Position numbers and translations under genes: made by a program | From: Candidatus Methanomethylicia archaeon | GTDB lineage: Archaea > Thermoproteota > Methanomethylicia > Culexarchaeales > Culexarchaeaceae | Direction: 5' to 3' | NCBI GenBank assembly: GCA_025058215.1 | Contig: JANXEO010000001.1 | Coordinates: 186,001 to 250,000, forward strand | Length of the DNA: 64,000 nt | In this document: positions 16,886-26,822 of the stretch, in pieces | Layout: every line of letters starts with the position of its first letter | How positions within the stretch are numbered: the stretch's first letter is position 1 | The notes under the pieces: generated by a model | Told to the model about the DNA's origin: nothing | Databases searched by the model: none | The model's input: the letters and a program-made list of their open reading frames with translations, nothing else

Positions 16886-17615
16886 TAACCCTCCCAAGGA
16901 ATTTAACACCAGGGTAAATATATTTTCCACTTAATTTCTCTCTATTTTCCATGATTAGCTTAAATGGTATATCGGAAACAAAACGTAGAGCATCAAACTC
17001 AGAAGCACCAAGAAGAGTTGCTACTGAAGCTAAAGCTCTTGGTTCTCTCATTTCAAATATATTCATTGCACCAGAAGAGAATATTACTGGTAAATTGTAT
17101 TTTAAAGCTAATTTAACATTTTCCGACATTATTTTTAACATTTTTATTCTTTCACCAACAGTAGAGCACCTTAATAATTCAGCTACGTTAATTTCCAATG
17201 CGGCATTATTTTCTAAAGCTAATTTAGCTTCAGAAACATCAAAAAAGTTCTTCTTCCAATCATAAAATGAAAAATTAAGGATGTCAACACGTCTATCTCT
17301 AGCAGCAAATCTAGCTACTTGCAAATTTTCACAAAAAACAGCTATAATTTCTACTTTTCCTCTAAAATATCTTAAATCTCTTTTTAAATGTTCGATGTCG
17401 GTGTGATGCAAATCAACTCTGCTAACCATATCTAATCCATTTTCTTCAAATAGTTTTCTAATATCTTTGATAATATCAATATTGTTTCTATTGAAATCTG
17501 CAATACCAATAGCATAAAAACCGAGCACAGAAGCTATTTTAATTATTTCTGAAATTGAGGAAGTACCGTGAGAAAGATTTGAAAATACATGTAAATCGAT
17601 GAATCTCCTACCCAT
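16857..17615 (-). CDS. rnp3: RNase P protein subunit Rpp30 (Rnp3)
   Basis: PHP-barrel protein subunit of RNase P, partner of Pop5. It starts RRFIDLHVFSNLSHG, the PHP-like opening, and keeps GFYAIGIADF, VSRVDLHH, and the family region AALEINVAELL and PVIFSSGAMNIFEMREPRALA. Metal-binding residues of true PHP phosphatases are only partly kept, as usual for Rpp30. 252 aa is at the long end. It sits between the COG1325 gene (two-base gap) and pop5 (overlap) in the exosome/RNase P super-operon. Confidence 0.94.
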   Translation of the reverse strand: MGRRFIDLHVFSNLSHGTSSISEIIKIASVLGFYAIGIADFNRNNIDIIKDIRKLFEENGLDMVSRVDLHHTDIEHLKRDLRYFRGKVEIIAVFCENLQVARFAARDRRVDILNFSFYDWKKNFFDVSEAKLALENNAALEINVAELLRCSTVGERIKMLKIMSENVKLALKYNLPVIFSSGAMNIFEMREPRALASVATLLGASEFDALRFVSDIPFKLIMENREKLSGKYIYPGVKFLGRVNDKHEIKKE

Positions 17616-17617
17616 AT

Positions 17618-18082
17618 TTAAACACCTGAAATTAGACCAATATTAAGACAAACGCTTCTAGCTATTTCCATTCGGCATTCAAATTTCAATATCATCCTAA
17701 CAACATCACCACCATCACATAAACGTAACAAACCCTTATAAGCCTCTCCTTTATCAAATCTTAAATAAAGATTTTTAGATTTATCAAATCTAAGATTGAA
17801 GGTTCTAAAAAGCAGTCGTTTATCAAGCTCACATAACTTCTCGCAAATGTATTTAAGTGTACTTTCGATGATTTCCTTATCTATTATATGGACTTTTAAA
17901 TTAAATATAGTATTACCATAGTGACCTTCCATAATCTCTTTAACGATATTAATATTTGATCTAAAGGGTTCTGGTAAAAGATTTAACATTGCAGATTGAA
18001 CTTTATCTAAATCTTCTGTAACATGACAAAAAGCATTGAATGAAATTTCAGAAATAGGAAAATCTATATATGTCATATTCAT
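17618..18082 (-). CDS. COG1325-type RNA-binding protein (exosome-associated family)
   Basis: Small protein of the archaeal 'exosome subunit' COG1325/DUF54 family, presumed to bind RNA; the exact role is not known. The signatures ISFNAFCHVTEDLDKVQSAM (near 13-32) and EGHYGNTIFNLKVHI followed by LLFRTFNLRFDKS are typical. 154 aa. The start overlaps the L15e stop by one base, and the next gene is rpp30. This L15e-COG1325-Rpp30-Pop5 order is conserved in archaea, linking it to tRNA/rRNA processing. Confidence 0.88.
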   Translation of the reverse strand: MNMTYIDFPISEISFNAFCHVTEDLDKVQSAMLNLLPEPFRSNINIVKEIMEGHYGNTIFNLKVHIIDKEIIESTLKYICEKLCELDKRLLFRTFNLRFDKSKNLYLRFDKGEAYKGLLRLCDGGDVVRMILKFECRMEIARSVCLNIGLISGV

Positions 18083-18663
18083 TACTGATTATTACCTTTA
18101 GAAGCAGAAGATCTACTTGGTCTATTCTTTACAGCCCTATGACCTTTAACTGTTAATCCTCTTGATTTCCTACCTGCAGGTGTTAATCCTCTAAAAACAC
18201 GTCTACGTTGATTTGGAGTACAGATCCAATTAATATTAGGATCATTAATTATACTGGGATGATGAGGATCGACCATTATAACTTCAAACCACTTATACTT
18301 ACCATCTTCACCAACCCAGTAACTTGCTAAAATTTCTAAATTCGGGAATTTTCTAGCAGCTTTTTCTTCAGCTATCCATTGCAAACTTTTACGAACTGTG
18401 TGGCCATATACGCCCATTCTCTTAGGACGTCTACCACTATCAGGTCTAGACTTACTCATAGAACCACGTTTAACTCTAACTCTAGCGATGATGAAACCTT
18501 GCTTAGCTTTATAGCCAAGAGCTCTAGCTCTATCCAATCTAGTTGGCTTTTCAATTCTTATAACAGTTGGTTCCTTACGCCATTTCATAAGTCTTTCTTT
18601 TATGATTTCTGGAGATTTACTACGTCGAGCTTCCTTCCATAGTAATGATATATGTTTGTACAT
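18082..18663 (-). CDS. rpl15e: Ribosomal protein L15e (eL15)
   Basis: Large-subunit protein, first gene of the exosome/RNase P super-operon. Clear family text: [11 protein letters not shown] start, [42 protein letters not shown], and the C-terminal [21 protein letters not shown]. 193 aa, strongly basic. A TATA box at 18734-18742 probably starts the whole super-operon. Confidence 0.98.
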   Translation of the reverse strand: MYKHISLLWKEARRSKSPEIIKERLMKWRKEPTVIRIEKPTRLDRARALGYKAKQGFIIARVRVKRGSMSKSRPDSGRRPKRMGVYGHTVRKSLQWIAEEKAARKFPNLEILASYWVGEDGKYKWFEVIMVDPHHPSIINDPNINWICTPNQRRRVFRGLTPAGRKSRGLTVKGHRAVKNRPSRSSASKGNNQ

Positions 18664-18733
18664 GGATGCACCACTCTCAATAGGGCTATGATATTTACTT
18701 ACATGTTTACATTAGGAGATAATAGAGTCTTTG

Positions 18734-18742
18734 TTTTATAAG
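18734..18742 (-). promoter_or_regulatory. TATA box for the L15e/exosome super-operon
   Basis: CTTATAAAA on the minus strand, overlapping the end of serA, lies about 75 bases before the L15e ATG. Transcription would begin near 18712 with a leader of about 50 bases ending in GGTG-containing sequence. Good consensus match; unproven. Confidence 0.55.
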
Positions 18743-19668
18743 TTTTTTCCTTTAAAGAGGTCAATAATTTTATTAGCTAAGATGGTCGCAGCTCTGTTTT
18801 GAGCTTCCATGGTCATTGAACCTATGTGTGGAGTGGCAATAACATTATCAAGGGATATCAATTCTTTCTCCCAAGGCTCTTTAGGGGGTTCATTTTCAAA
18901 AACATCTAGACAAGCACCATAAATATGACCATTCTTAAGATGTTTAAGTAAGGCTTTTCCATCCACAATGGCACCTCTAGATGTGTTAACTAATATTGCA
19001 CCTCTTTTCATAATTTTTAATTTATCTTCATTAATCAAATGATGTGTTTCATGAGTTAAAGGGACGTGTATTGTAATTATGTCAGAAATTCTTAATAATT
19101 CATCAAGATCTACAAACTGAACATTGAGTTCTCTTTCTGTAGCAGGATCATGACGTATTACATCATAATATAATATTTTCATTTCAAAAGCTTTAGCTCT
19201 TTTAGCAACTTCTTTACCTATTTTTCCAAGTCCAATTATACCAATAGTTTTACCTTTTAATTCAAAGCCTAATGCATGTTTCTTTGGCCATTCACCATTT
19301 TTCATTAGTTTATCACACATTGAAATTTTCCTGATCAATGAAAGTAGCATGCCGAAGACGAGTTCTGCAACTGATGCTGAAGGTGCTTCAGGTGTATTTA
19401 AAACAATTATATCTCTTTTTTTAGCTGCTTCAACGTCAATATTATCTAAACCTACACCAGCACGACCTATAAACTTTAATTTAACTCCATTTTCAATAAT
19501 TCTTTTATCAACTTTAGTTCTACTACGCACTATTAATCCATCATATTCAGGGATTTTCTTTAATAATCCATCGTACGAAATCTCAAAATCTAAATCAACT
19601 ACGAAATTTGCGTCTCTTAAAAGGCTTATACCCTCTTCGGAAATTTCGTCAGTCACCAATATCCTCAT
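18736..19668 (-). CDS. serA: D-3-phosphoglycerate dehydrogenase (short form)
   Basis: NAD-dependent 2-hydroxyacid dehydrogenase, most likely the first enzyme of serine synthesis. Rossmann loop GLGKIG (about 145-150), the substrate-binding VRSRTKVD and GRAGVGLDNID, active-site arginine in VNTSRGAIVD, glutamate in ENEPPKEPW, and catalytic histidine in ATPHIGSMT are all present. At 310 aa it lacks the C-terminal ACT regulatory domain of longer SerA proteins, so it is probably not serine-inhibited in the same way. Glyoxylate/hydroxypyruvate reductases are close relatives, but SerA fits best. Confidence 0.88.
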   Translation of the reverse strand: MRILVTDEISEEGISLLRDANFVVDLDFEISYDGLLKKIPEYDGLIVRSRTKVDKRIIENGVKLKFIGRAGVGLDNIDVEAAKKRDIIVLNTPEAPSASVAELVFGMLLSLIRKISMCDKLMKNGEWPKKHALGFELKGKTIGIIGLGKIGKEVAKRAKAFEMKILYYDVIRHDPATERELNVQFVDLDELLRISDIITIHVPLTHETHHLINEDKLKIMKRGAILVNTSRGAIVDGKALLKHLKNGHIYGACLDVFENEPPKEPWEKELISLDNVIATPHIGSMTMEAQNRAATILANKIIDLFKGKNL

Positions 19669-19694
19669 AGTACCAACCCCAATCCCAATAATAC

Positions 19695-21041
19695 TTATAA
19701 TCTAAATTTTTTAAAAGCTATCTCTGAGGCTTTAACTATTGGTTCTATTACATCAGCAACGGGAGGACTATAACATGTATCTAACTTTATAAGATCATCA
19801 ACAGTAGCATGAAGAGATATAGCTGTAGCCAATATATTAACTCTTTGAGCCACATCACTAACTCCAATTATTTGGCCGCCAATAAGCCGCCTAGTATTCT
19901 CATCAAAAACAAGTTTAACAATTATGTCTCCATGAGATGGATAATACTCAGCTTTTGTATACCATTTTACTTTACCTACTACAGGCTTAAATCCACTATT
20001 TTCAGCTTTCTCAACAGTCAAACCGGTAGCTCCGACCTCATAATCGAAAATTTTCAAAACAATGGAACCTAGAGCCCCTTGAAATCTCATAAAACCACCA
20101 GCTGCATTTACACCTGCAACATTACCTTGCCTATAAGCCACTGTACCAAGATAAGGAACAAAAGGTTCAGAGGTTATTAAATGCCTAGTTTCGGCACAAT
20201 CACCAGCGGCATAAATATTAGCTTTCGAAGTTTCTTGAAGTTCATTAGTTTTAATAGCCATAGATCCCAACTCTAAGTTGATAGTTTTGGCAAATTCAAC
20301 ACATGATTTAACTCCTGTAGCTATTAGGAGAGAATCACAACTAATATTGGAATTATTAACAATCACTCCTTCGATTCTATTTGAACCAAAAACTTCATTA
20401 ACCCTACTATTAAGCCTTAAACCGATGTTATGTTTAATCATATTTTCATGAATTAATAGAGCCATATCATCATCTAATATTGTTGGTAAAACTTTTGGCA
20501 TAAGCTCTATAACATCAATCATTACTCCTCTCTTAGAAAACGCCTCTGCAGCTTCTAAACCAATTGCACCAGCACCTATAATGATCAAATGTTTTACCTT
20601 ATTTATAAGTTTCAAAATTTTTATACCATCATCAATACTTCTCAGTGTAAATACGTTTTCACTATTAAGATATTTATCTAAATTCTTTATCGGTGGAATA
20701 GCTACTCTAGAGCCAGTAGCTATTATTAAAGAATCAAATTTTAACTGTTTAGTTTCTCCGGATTTTATATTTTCAATATATAAAGTATCACTAATGGCAT
20801 CTATAGCTTTAAATCCAAGCATCAATTCTATATTAGACCTAAGAATAATATTTTTTGAAATCATCAATTTATCAAAACTTTCAATATCGCCGCTAATAAC
20901 AAATGGTAATCCACAACGTGAATAAGTCAAATATGGTTCCTCAGAAATTACAGTAATTGAAGAGCTTGAATCTTGAGCTTTAGCAGATAAAGATGCCCTT
21001 AAACCGGCTGGTCCAAATCCAATAACGACAATTTTCTTCAA
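19695..21041 (-). CDS. FAD-dependent pyridine nucleotide-disulfide oxidoreductase (CoA-disulfide reductase/NADH oxidase-like)
   Basis: Flavoprotein of about 448 aa with an N-terminal FAD loop (GFGPAGLRA), a central NAD(P)H loop (GAGAIGLEAAEAF), the second FAD segment (IYAAGDCAE) and a C-terminal dimerisation domain (GASLGG-type VEKAENSGFKP). A single redox cysteine lies in YSRCGLPFVISG (about residue 43), the position used by CoA-disulfide reductases and NADH oxidases rather than a CxxxxC pair. Role is probably CoA-based thiol redox balance or oxygen/peroxide removal, with substrate uncertain. TTG start with GGTGA upstream. Faces the divergent GTPase gene. Confidence 0.85.
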   Translation of the reverse strand: MKKIVVIGFGPAGLRASLSAKAQDSSSSITVISEEPYLTYSRCGLPFVISGDIESFDKLMISKNIILRSNIELMLGFKAIDAISDTLYIENIKSGETKQLKFDSLIIATGSRVAIPPIKNLDKYLNSENVFTLRSIDDGIKILKLINKVKHLIIIGAGAIGLEAAEAFSKRGVMIDVIELMPKVLPTILDDDMALLIHENMIKHNIGLRLNSRVNEVFGSNRIEGVIVNNSNISCDSLLIATGVKSCVEFAKTINLELGSMAIKTNELQETSKANIYAAGDCAETRHLITSEPFVPYLGTVAYRQGNVAGVNAAGGFMRFQGALGSIVLKIFDYEVGATGLTVEKAENSGFKPVVGKVKWYTKAEYYPSHGDIIVKLVFDENTRRLIGGQIIGVSDVAQRVNILATAISLHATVDDLIKLDTCYSPPVADVIEPIVKASEIAFKKFRL

Positions 21042-21188
21042 CGTACGCTCACCGTGATAATTTAGGACTCATTATCTTTATGAATGTAATCTAAAAGGAA
21101 TTTAAATAAATTTCCTAAGTTAAAAATTGATAAAAACTAATGTAAACAAAAATAATTACATTATGGAAAATTTCAAGTATATGTTAAG

Positions 21189-21197
21189 CTTTATAAT
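21189..21197 (+). promoter_or_regulatory. TATA box for the YchF-type GTPase gene
   Basis: CTTTATAAT lies 17-25 bases upstream of the ATG at 21214, so the transcript would begin at or near the start codon, implying a leaderless mRNA. No Shine-Dalgarno is visible, consistent with that. Confidence 0.5.
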
Positions 21198-21213
21198 TGA
21201 GTGTTAATTAATT

Positions 21214-22434
21214 ATGACTTTTAAATCAGATATTCTTTGTGGAATTGTAGGAAAACCGAATACAGGTAAATCAACCTTTTTTTCAGCAGCAACTTTAATT
21301 CCTGTGAAAATAGCTCCATATCCCTTCACAACAATAGAACCTAATATTGGTATTGCATATGTTAGAACTTTATGTGTTTGTAAAGAATTCAATGTTAAAG
21401 ATAACCCTAGAAATTCAATATGTACAAATGGGTATAGACTTATACCATTTCAATTAATGGATGTAGCAGGATTAGTTCCAGAAGCATGGAGAGGTAAGGG
21501 ACTGGGAAATAAATTTCTAGACGAGTTAAGAAGAGCACAAGTATTAATACATGTAGTAGATGCATCTGGATCAACAGATTATGAAGGAAGGCACGTACCT
21601 CCTGGAACTCATAACCCATGTGAAGACGTAAAATTCCTAGAAAGAGAAATAGTTATGTGGATAAAACAAATACTAATGAGTGATTGGCAAAGATTAGTTA
21701 AGATAAGAGATAAAGACTCTTCTGAAATATTATCAGTAAGATTAAGTGGGCTTCAAGTGACTAAAAACGATATAGAAGTAACATTAACGAAAATAGGATT
21801 AGAGAATAGGAAGTTAAGTTCATGGAAAGAAGAAGATATAGAGAGATTCTGTTATGAACTTAGGAAAGTGAATAAACCAATGATTATAGCTGCAAATAAA
21901 ATAGATATACCATCAGCTAAAGATGGATATAAACAACTTAAGAAGGAGTATCCAGGTGAAATTATAATTCCATGTAGTGCTGAAGCAGAATTAGTTCTTA
22001 GGAGAGCCGCTGAAAAAGGACTTATAAGATACTTTCCTGGTGATAAAAGCTTTGTGACAATAGATGACAGTAAGTTAACAACGGAACAAAGAAGAGCTCT
22101 TAGAATAATTGAAGAAAAAATTTTAGGGGAATGGGGCGGTACAGGGGTACAAAATGTATTAAATGCTGCAATATTTGAAGCATTAGAAATGATAGTTGTC
22201 TATCCAGTTGAAGATGTAAACAAATTATCAGATCACCATGGGAATGTGCTTCCAGATGCTATATTGATTAAAAAAGGCGTCACTGCAAAAGAAATGGCAT
22301 ATAAGATCCATGAAGAGCTGGGATCCACATTTATTTATGCAATAAATGCTCGAACTAAACAGAAGATAGGGGAGAGCGCAGAGTTGAAAATGAATGATGT
22401 AATAAAAATCGTTGCTGCAAAAGCTAGAAAGTAA
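21214..22434 (+). CDS. YchF/OLA1-type translation-associated GTPase/ATPase
   Basis: P-loop NTPase of the Obg superfamily, ribosome-associated in bacteria and eukaryotes. G1 is GKPNTGKST (about 13-21), G3 [10 protein letters not shown]4 NKID, then a helical insertion and a C-terminal TGS domain (about 335-400, ending in [15 protein letters not shown]). The typical archaeal [19 protein letters not shown] segment is present. 406 aa. It stands alone on the plus strand with a leaderless-type start and is convergent with the DUF2095-like gene, with directly adjacent stops. Confidence 0.93.
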   Translation: MTFKSDILCGIVGKPNTGKSTFFSAATLIPVKIAPYPFTTIEPNIGIAYVRTLCVCKEFNVKDNPRNSICTNGYRLIPFQLMDVAGLVPEAWRGKGLGNKFLDELRRAQVLIHVVDASGSTDYEGRHVPPGTHNPCEDVKFLEREIVMWIKQILMSDWQRLVKIRDKDSSEILSVRLSGLQVTKNDIEVTLTKIGLENRKLSSWKEEDIERFCYELRKVNKPMIIAANKIDIPSAKDGYKQLKKEYPGEIIIPCSAEAELVLRRAAEKGLIRYFPGDKSFVTIDDSKLTTEQRRALRIIEEKILGEWGGTGVQNVLNAAIFEALEMIVVYPVEDVNKLSDHHGNVLPDAILIKKGVTAKEMAYKIHEELGSTFIYAINARTKQKIGESAELKMNDVIKIVAAKARK

Positions 22435-22782
22435 TTACCTCCGTGAGAAATAAGGATCTTCTTTTATGTACCAATCTGATTCTTTCTTAGGTCCAAAAAA
22501 CCTGACACCCTTCTTCCTCAAGATTTCCCTAATTATTTCAGCTTCTTCATGGGATAATTCATTACGTTTTTCTAGAAAATTCACTATTTCAAGTGCTTGA
22601 GTTTCATTATCACAACGTCTAATGAAGTCAATAACAGTAGGTTCATATCCCCTAAATTTCGGTACACGAGTACTCTTTGAAGTTCCAGATTTAAGGGATA
22701 ATGCAATTAAAGATAATTTTTCCTCGATTTCTCTGCTAAGATTTGGAAAATATTTCTTTAAGGTTTCTTGATCAATTGACAT
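22435..22782 (-). CDS. Conserved archaeal protein (DUF2095-like)
   Basis: 115-residue soluble protein resembling the archaeal DUF2095 family by my recollection; function unknown. It begins SIDQETLKKYFPNLSREIEEK, has a basic loop (STRVPKFRGYEP), then TVIDFIRRCDNETQALEIV and a C-terminal basic tail ending FFGPKKESDWYIKEDPYF. No catalytic motif or metal site is visible. The charged, helical make-up would suit a nucleic-acid or ribosome partner. It stands just downstream of the radical SAM gene on the opposite side of a 60-base gap and converges with the YchF-type gene. Confidence 0.72.
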   Translation of the reverse strand: MSIDQETLKKYFPNLSREIEEKLSLIALSLKSGTSKSTRVPKFRGYEPTVIDFIRRCDNETQALEIVNFLEKRNELSHEEAEIIREILRKKGVRFFGPKKESDWYIKEDPYFSRR

Positions 22783-22843
22783 TTAGCATCCTCATGAATA
22801 AATAGTTGCAAAGTAACTTAAATATAATCCTCTTAAGATTATG

Positions 22844-24427
22844 TCACATATGAATGGATGCCTTCCTATATTCACTTAATAGTATGGAGCGACTATAACC
22901 AATATCTATATGTTCCCAAGGTAATTTAGAGTCTAAATTTATGTGAGAAGTCACGTAATTTTTTAAAGAAAAATTAAAAACTTTTTCAGCATTACGCCAA
23001 GAAAGTAGTCTTCCACCAGTTTTAGCAACATGAATTAGTACTTGAGCTATATCCCTACCTGAACGTGATATAAAAGCTTGAATCATGCTCTCCCTAATAT
23101 TTGGAAGTCTAACATCAAATCTTTTATCACTACATAGTTCTTCTCTTATAAGCTTAATTTTACACTTTAATGAATCCGGATCTTCCATACGAACCCATTG
23201 AAGAGGTGTATTGGCTTTAGGTACAAAAAATGAAAATGATAAACGTATTGATTTAGGACTTAGGAAACCATAATCTGCGATTTTACGTGTAGCAGAGATA
23301 ATTGATTTAACATCATCAATGGTTTCACCAGGTAATCCAAGCATAAAGTACAATTTAATGTTTTTAAACCCTACATTTTTAACCATTCTTACGGCTTCAA
23401 AAAGATCTTCAATTTTGATTCTTTTGCTAATAAGATTTAACAATCTATCAGAAGTAGATTCTGGTGCAAATACCGGAGTTCTTTGACCCCCACTTTTTAA
23501 AAGCATAAGTAAATCTTCATCCACAAAATCTAACCTTAAAGAAGGCATTGAAAAAGAGCATTTTTCATCACGTAAATATTTTAAGAGATCCTTAATATTA
23601 GGATGTAGAAATGCAGCTGACCCTATTATTATGAAATTATTAACTCCTGTATATTTTAAACCTTGGTTAATTATCTTCAGTATATTTTCAATGGACCTAA
23701 AACGCATAGGGAGGTAATTATACCCTTCAAGACAAAATCTACAACCAAGTGCGCAACCTCTTGAAATTTCCAGTAAAAAAGATCTGCCTAAAACAGGATA
23801 AAAGTAACTTTTAGAGGAAACCAGTGGTATTATTTGTCTCACTGAATGATAAGCTTTATCTAACTCATTTACCCATGCACGTTTAACCTTATTGTTAAAT
23901 GATGGAATATAAACTCCAGTAATTTTAGAAAGAGCATCCAAGACTTCCGTTTTTTTCTTCCCTTGATATTCCAATAAGACACTAATGAATTGATCAATTA
24001 CTTCTTCAATTTCACCTACAAATATTACATCAGCAAAATGAGCTAGAGGTTCAGGATTGGCAGTTATGGCGGGACCACCTAAACATATTATTGGACCTCT
24101 CTCACCCCGTTCATTTACTAATGGTGAAATATTAGAAGCTAGTAACATTTTTACTAAATTCACATAATCTAGTTCATATTGTAATGAAAAACCAATAATA
24201 TCAAAAGAGTTTAAGGATTTCTTTGATTCAATCGAGAGAATAGGTAAGTTTGGATCATAAAACGCCCTTTCACAAAGAATATCATTGTTAGCATTTAAAA
24301 TTTCGTATAGAAGGTGAATAGCTAAACAAGATAACCCAACCCTATATTTATTGGGATAACATAACACAAACTTTATCTGCTTACTCCTCCAATTTTTCTT
24401 AGTAACATTATATTCAAGAATTTTCAT
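22844..24427 (-). CDS. B12-binding-domain radical SAM protein
   Basis: Radical SAM enzyme of about 527 aa. Residues 1-160 resemble a cobalamin-binding (B12-type) domain, with the CLGGPAITANPEPLA segment, and the radical SAM core holds the canonical C225-x3-C229-x2-C232 (RGCALGCRFC), followed by the YNYLPMRFRS motif, and GLPGE. This is the COG1032 group; relatives modify tRNA or lipids, but the specific reaction is unknown. The gene begins two bases after the S3Ae gene ends, so it is the distal member of the long S24e-Kae1-S15-RecJ-S3Ae operon, which hints at a tRNA/translation role. Confidence 0.8.
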   Translation of the reverse strand: MKILEYNVTKKNWRSKQIKFVLCYPNKYRVGLSCLAIHLLYEILNANNDILCERAFYDPNLPILSIESKKSLNSFDIIGFSLQYELDYVNLVKMLLASNISPLVNERGERGPIICLGGPAITANPEPLAHFADVIFVGEIEEVIDQFISVLLEYQGKKKTEVLDALSKITGVYIPSFNNKVKRAWVNELDKAYHSVRQIIPLVSSKSYFYPVLGRSFLLEISRGCALGCRFCLEGYNYLPMRFRSIENILKIINQGLKYTGVNNFIIIGSAAFLHPNIKDLLKYLRDEKCSFSMPSLRLDFVDEDLLMLLKSGGQRTPVFAPESTSDRLLNLISKRIKIEDLFEAVRMVKNVGFKNIKLYFMLGLPGETIDDVKSIISATRKIADYGFLSPKSIRLSFSFFVPKANTPLQWVRMEDPDSLKCKIKLIREELCSDKRFDVRLPNIRESMIQAFISRSGRDIAQVLIHVAKTGGRLLSWRNAEKVFNFSLKNYVTSHINLDSKLPWEHIDIGYSRSILLSEYRKASIHM

Positions 24428-24429
24428 TT

Positions 24430-25044
24430 CTATGTCTTACTTTTTATATTTGTAATTATACTTTCTACAACAGCAGGTTTTAACAATAATTTACTCTTGC
24501 TCACTTCAACCTTTTTAAGTGGGTATATCTTTTTTGCGGAGTTGTATATGTCTGATGCCACTTTCCCCAAAACCATTTGCTGAACAAATTCATCAAAGTT
24601 TAATTCCGCAGCTTTAGCTACGCAAATTTCCTTACTAATCTTTCTAATGGTCCTAGCCTGAGAACTTTTTGCTCTATGTTTTGTTATTATAACAACTGTT
24701 ACTCTGAGAGTATATCCATCTTTAGTTGTAATGTTAAATATACTATCTATGAAGGTAGTTCCTCTACGTATTAAACTCCTTATATAATCTCTAGATAGCT
24801 CATGTCCTTTAAATATTGTTTTACATATATTACCATCAACTTCCATTATTTGAAAACGTAATTTTATATGTAAAAAAGAAAAATCTCCAACCAAATCGCT
24901 TAAAGATGTTTCAATAACACGACCAATTAATTTTGATTCATCACTAGCTAATGTCATTCCAATCTCAATTTGACCAAAAGCTGATGAGCTAAGTACTTTG
25001 TAGATCTTCTTCAATCGCCATTTATCTCGAACTCGTGAAGCCAT
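24430..25044 (-). CDS. rps3ae: Ribosomal protein S3Ae (eS1)
   Basis: Small-subunit protein. Recognisable regions are RDKWRLKKIYKVLSSSAFGQ, IGMTLASD, LKFQIMEVDG-like text, FKGHELSRDYIRSLIRRGTT and a long helical C-terminus. Frame opens at 25053, but GGTGAT overlapping there is well placed for the ATG at 25044. About 204 aa, usual length. It sits between pcc2 and the radical SAM gene, with S15 and RecJ-like genes upstream, matching archaeal gene order. Confidence 0.96.
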   Translation of the reverse strand: MASRVRDKWRLKKIYKVLSSSAFGQIEIGMTLASDESKLIGRVIETSLSDLVGDFSFLHIKLRFQIMEVDGNICKTIFKGHELSRDYIRSLIRRGTTFIDSIFNITTKDGYTLRVTVVIITKHRAKSSQARTIRKISKEICVAKAAELNFDEFVQQMVLGKVASDIYNSAKKIYPLKKVEVSKSKLLLKPAVVESIITNIKSKT

Positions 25045-25081
25045 TGAAATCACCTTAATCGATTTGAAACTTAATTAGAAC

Positions 25082-25342
25082 TTACTTATATGTTTGTCGC
25101 AGGGCTCGTATACTTTTAATACAAGCATATATGCTGGTTATCAATTCGTCCAGAATATTAAGTAACGTACCTATACTTACATTATTTTTACAGGTTATAT
25201 TTATGATGATACAATTAGGCTCAATAACATATGATAAACTAATATTTGATGGAAGCATATGATCGTCAGGTTTCAATGCTTCAAATATTGAGTCTATGAG
25301 TTGTTTATCGTCTAAATATACTTTTAAAACGCCTTTATTCAT
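25082..25342 (-). CDS. pcc2: KEOPS Pcc1-like paralogue (Pcc2)
   Basis: Small (about 86 aa) protein with the Pcc1-type layout: strand VLKVYLDD, helix DSIFEALKPDDHMLP, central strands (ISLSYVIEPNCIIINITC) and a long C-terminal helix ending RALRQTYK. It is distinct from the Pcc1 at 11.5 kb. Placement between a RecJ-like nuclease gene and S3Ae is the standard position of the archaeal paralogue reported as a fifth KEOPS subunit, Pcc2. The frame opens at 25369 inside recJ; the ATG at 25342 overlaps the recJ stop by eight bases and is the likelier start. The amino-acid sequence alone is a weak identifier, so synteny carries much of the weight. Confidence 0.75.
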   Translation of the reverse strand: MNKGVLKVYLDDKQLIDSIFEALKPDDHMLPSNISLSYVIEPNCIIINITCKNNVSIGTLLNILDELITSIYACIKSIRALRQTYK

Positions 25343-26792
25343 ATTTACCACATGAAATTTGTTTACCAATTATTTCATCAAAAGCTTTTAGAAATTTTTC
25401 TTTTGAATTATACGGGATTTCAGCACCTGCAGCCATATGATGTCCACCACCGGATCCTCCAACAGCTTCAGCAGCAAGTCTAGCAGCTAACCCAAGATTT
25501 ATACCTTTATTCACTAAATTTTGATTAGCTCTACAGGACACCTTAATACTATTATTCTTCGTTAAAACAAAACCTAAAACTGGTTTGTTGGATAAAAACG
25601 CCCGAGTTGATATTATTGAAAGAAAAGTACTTAAAAGTCTTTCATCAACATTGTTTTCTGTATCTATAGAGTAAACATTTGGGTATGACAGTAATTTATC
25701 TTTATTCATATCAAACCAATTTAACATTCTTGATATTTCTTTACGGTATTCATTTGATATTTCAAAAGCTTTCCTCAAAACATTGCCTCTAATTCCCATA
25801 CATAATGCTAAACCATAACTTGGGAATCCCATTCTTCCACAAGCATTTAATATTGATGAAAATTCCCTAGCATCTCTTAAACAACTATCAGAATTTTCTC
25901 TAGTCAGTATGTATGTAGTGCCAATAATACTCTCAACCACATTACTTGAGAATCCATGGCTTAACATATACTTAATTATTTCGACTATAAGCTTACGTAT
26001 CTCATCACTAGACATGTCAGAAGCTCTTCTAAATATTCCATTTTCATCAACTGGAGGAATTCCAATATTCTTAAGAAAAGTCATACATGCATTAAAATTA
26101 CCACTTAATCCAATGATTACAGGGTCAATAGTATACTCTATACTTTTAACTATTGGTCTGTATTCAAAACCAAAAAGTTTTAAACCTATTTTTACATCAA
26201 GAAAACCACTCATTACAGCTTCATCAACAATTAGCTTGTTAATTCCAATTAAACTCGATTTATCTCCACAATCTTGTCTATCCCCAAGTGCGCCAACAAT
26301 AGCTATTGGAGATAGAAAAATAAAATTCCCTGAGAAATTCCTAACAAGTAGATATGCTAGACCAGACGAACTTATTTCAATAGATCCATTAATTCCAAAA
26401 TAATGTGGATTTACTTCAATAACGCGATCATTATTCTTAAATTCTCCTTGAGGCTGATGATGGTCAATAATCATATAAGGAACTTTTAAAAATTTATCCA
26501 ATGAAGATTTTTGACCACTACCAAAGTCTATGAAAATAGCAACATTATCTTCACGTAAATTCAAATTTGATATTACATCTATTGTTAATTGATTTAAAAC
26601 TCTAACTTTAAATGGAACTTCTAAATGTTTTAAAATACATGAAAAAATTCCACCAGAGGTTAGGCCATCTGCATCTAAATGTGTAAAAACATTAAAAAAT
26701 AATCTTGAATTAACCCATTCATTAATTCGTTCTAATGCTAGTTTAATTAAATCAATAAAATTATTTGGTAAAGAATTCTCTAATAGCGACAT
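25335..26792 (-). CDS. RecJ/Cdc45-like DHH-family single-strand nuclease
   Basis: DHH/DHHA1 nuclease of about 485 aa, of the archaeal RecJ-like group that includes the GINS-associated nuclease. Motifs are HLDADGLTSG (38-47), DFGSG, DHHQP (110-114), and DHHA1 GGSGGGHHMAAGAE at the C-terminus. All catalytic aspartates and histidines look intact, so it should be an active 5'-3' or 3'-5' nuclease rather than an inactive Cdc45. It lies between S15 and Pcc2 in the translation operon, as in Thermococcales and other archaea. Related in fold to the shorter DHH protein at 9.9-10.9 kb. Confidence 0.87.
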   Translation of the reverse strand: MSLLENSLPNNFIDLIKLALERINEWVNSRLFFNVFTHLDADGLTSGGIFSCILKHLEVPFKVRVLNQLTIDVISNLNLREDNVAIFIDFGSGQKSSLDKFLKVPYMIIDHHQPQGEFKNNDRVIEVNPHYFGINGSIEISSSGLAYLLVRNFSGNFIFLSPIAIVGALGDRQDCGDKSSLIGINKLIVDEAVMSGFLDVKIGLKLFGFEYRPIVKSIEYTIDPVIIGLSGNFNACMTFLKNIGIPPVDENGIFRRASDMSSDEIRKLIVEIIKYMLSHGFSSNVVESIIGTTYILTRENSDSCLRDAREFSSILNACGRMGFPSYGLALCMGIRGNVLRKAFEISNEYRKEISRMLNWFDMNKDKLLSYPNVYSIDTENNVDERLLSTFLSIISTRAFLSNKPVLGFVLTKNNSIKVSCRANQNLVNKGINLGLAARLAAEAVGGSGGGHHMAAGAEIPYNSKEKFLKAFDEIIGKQISCGKYE

Positions 26793-26822
26793 TTTAAACC
26801 AAAAAAATTTAAATTAACTTAA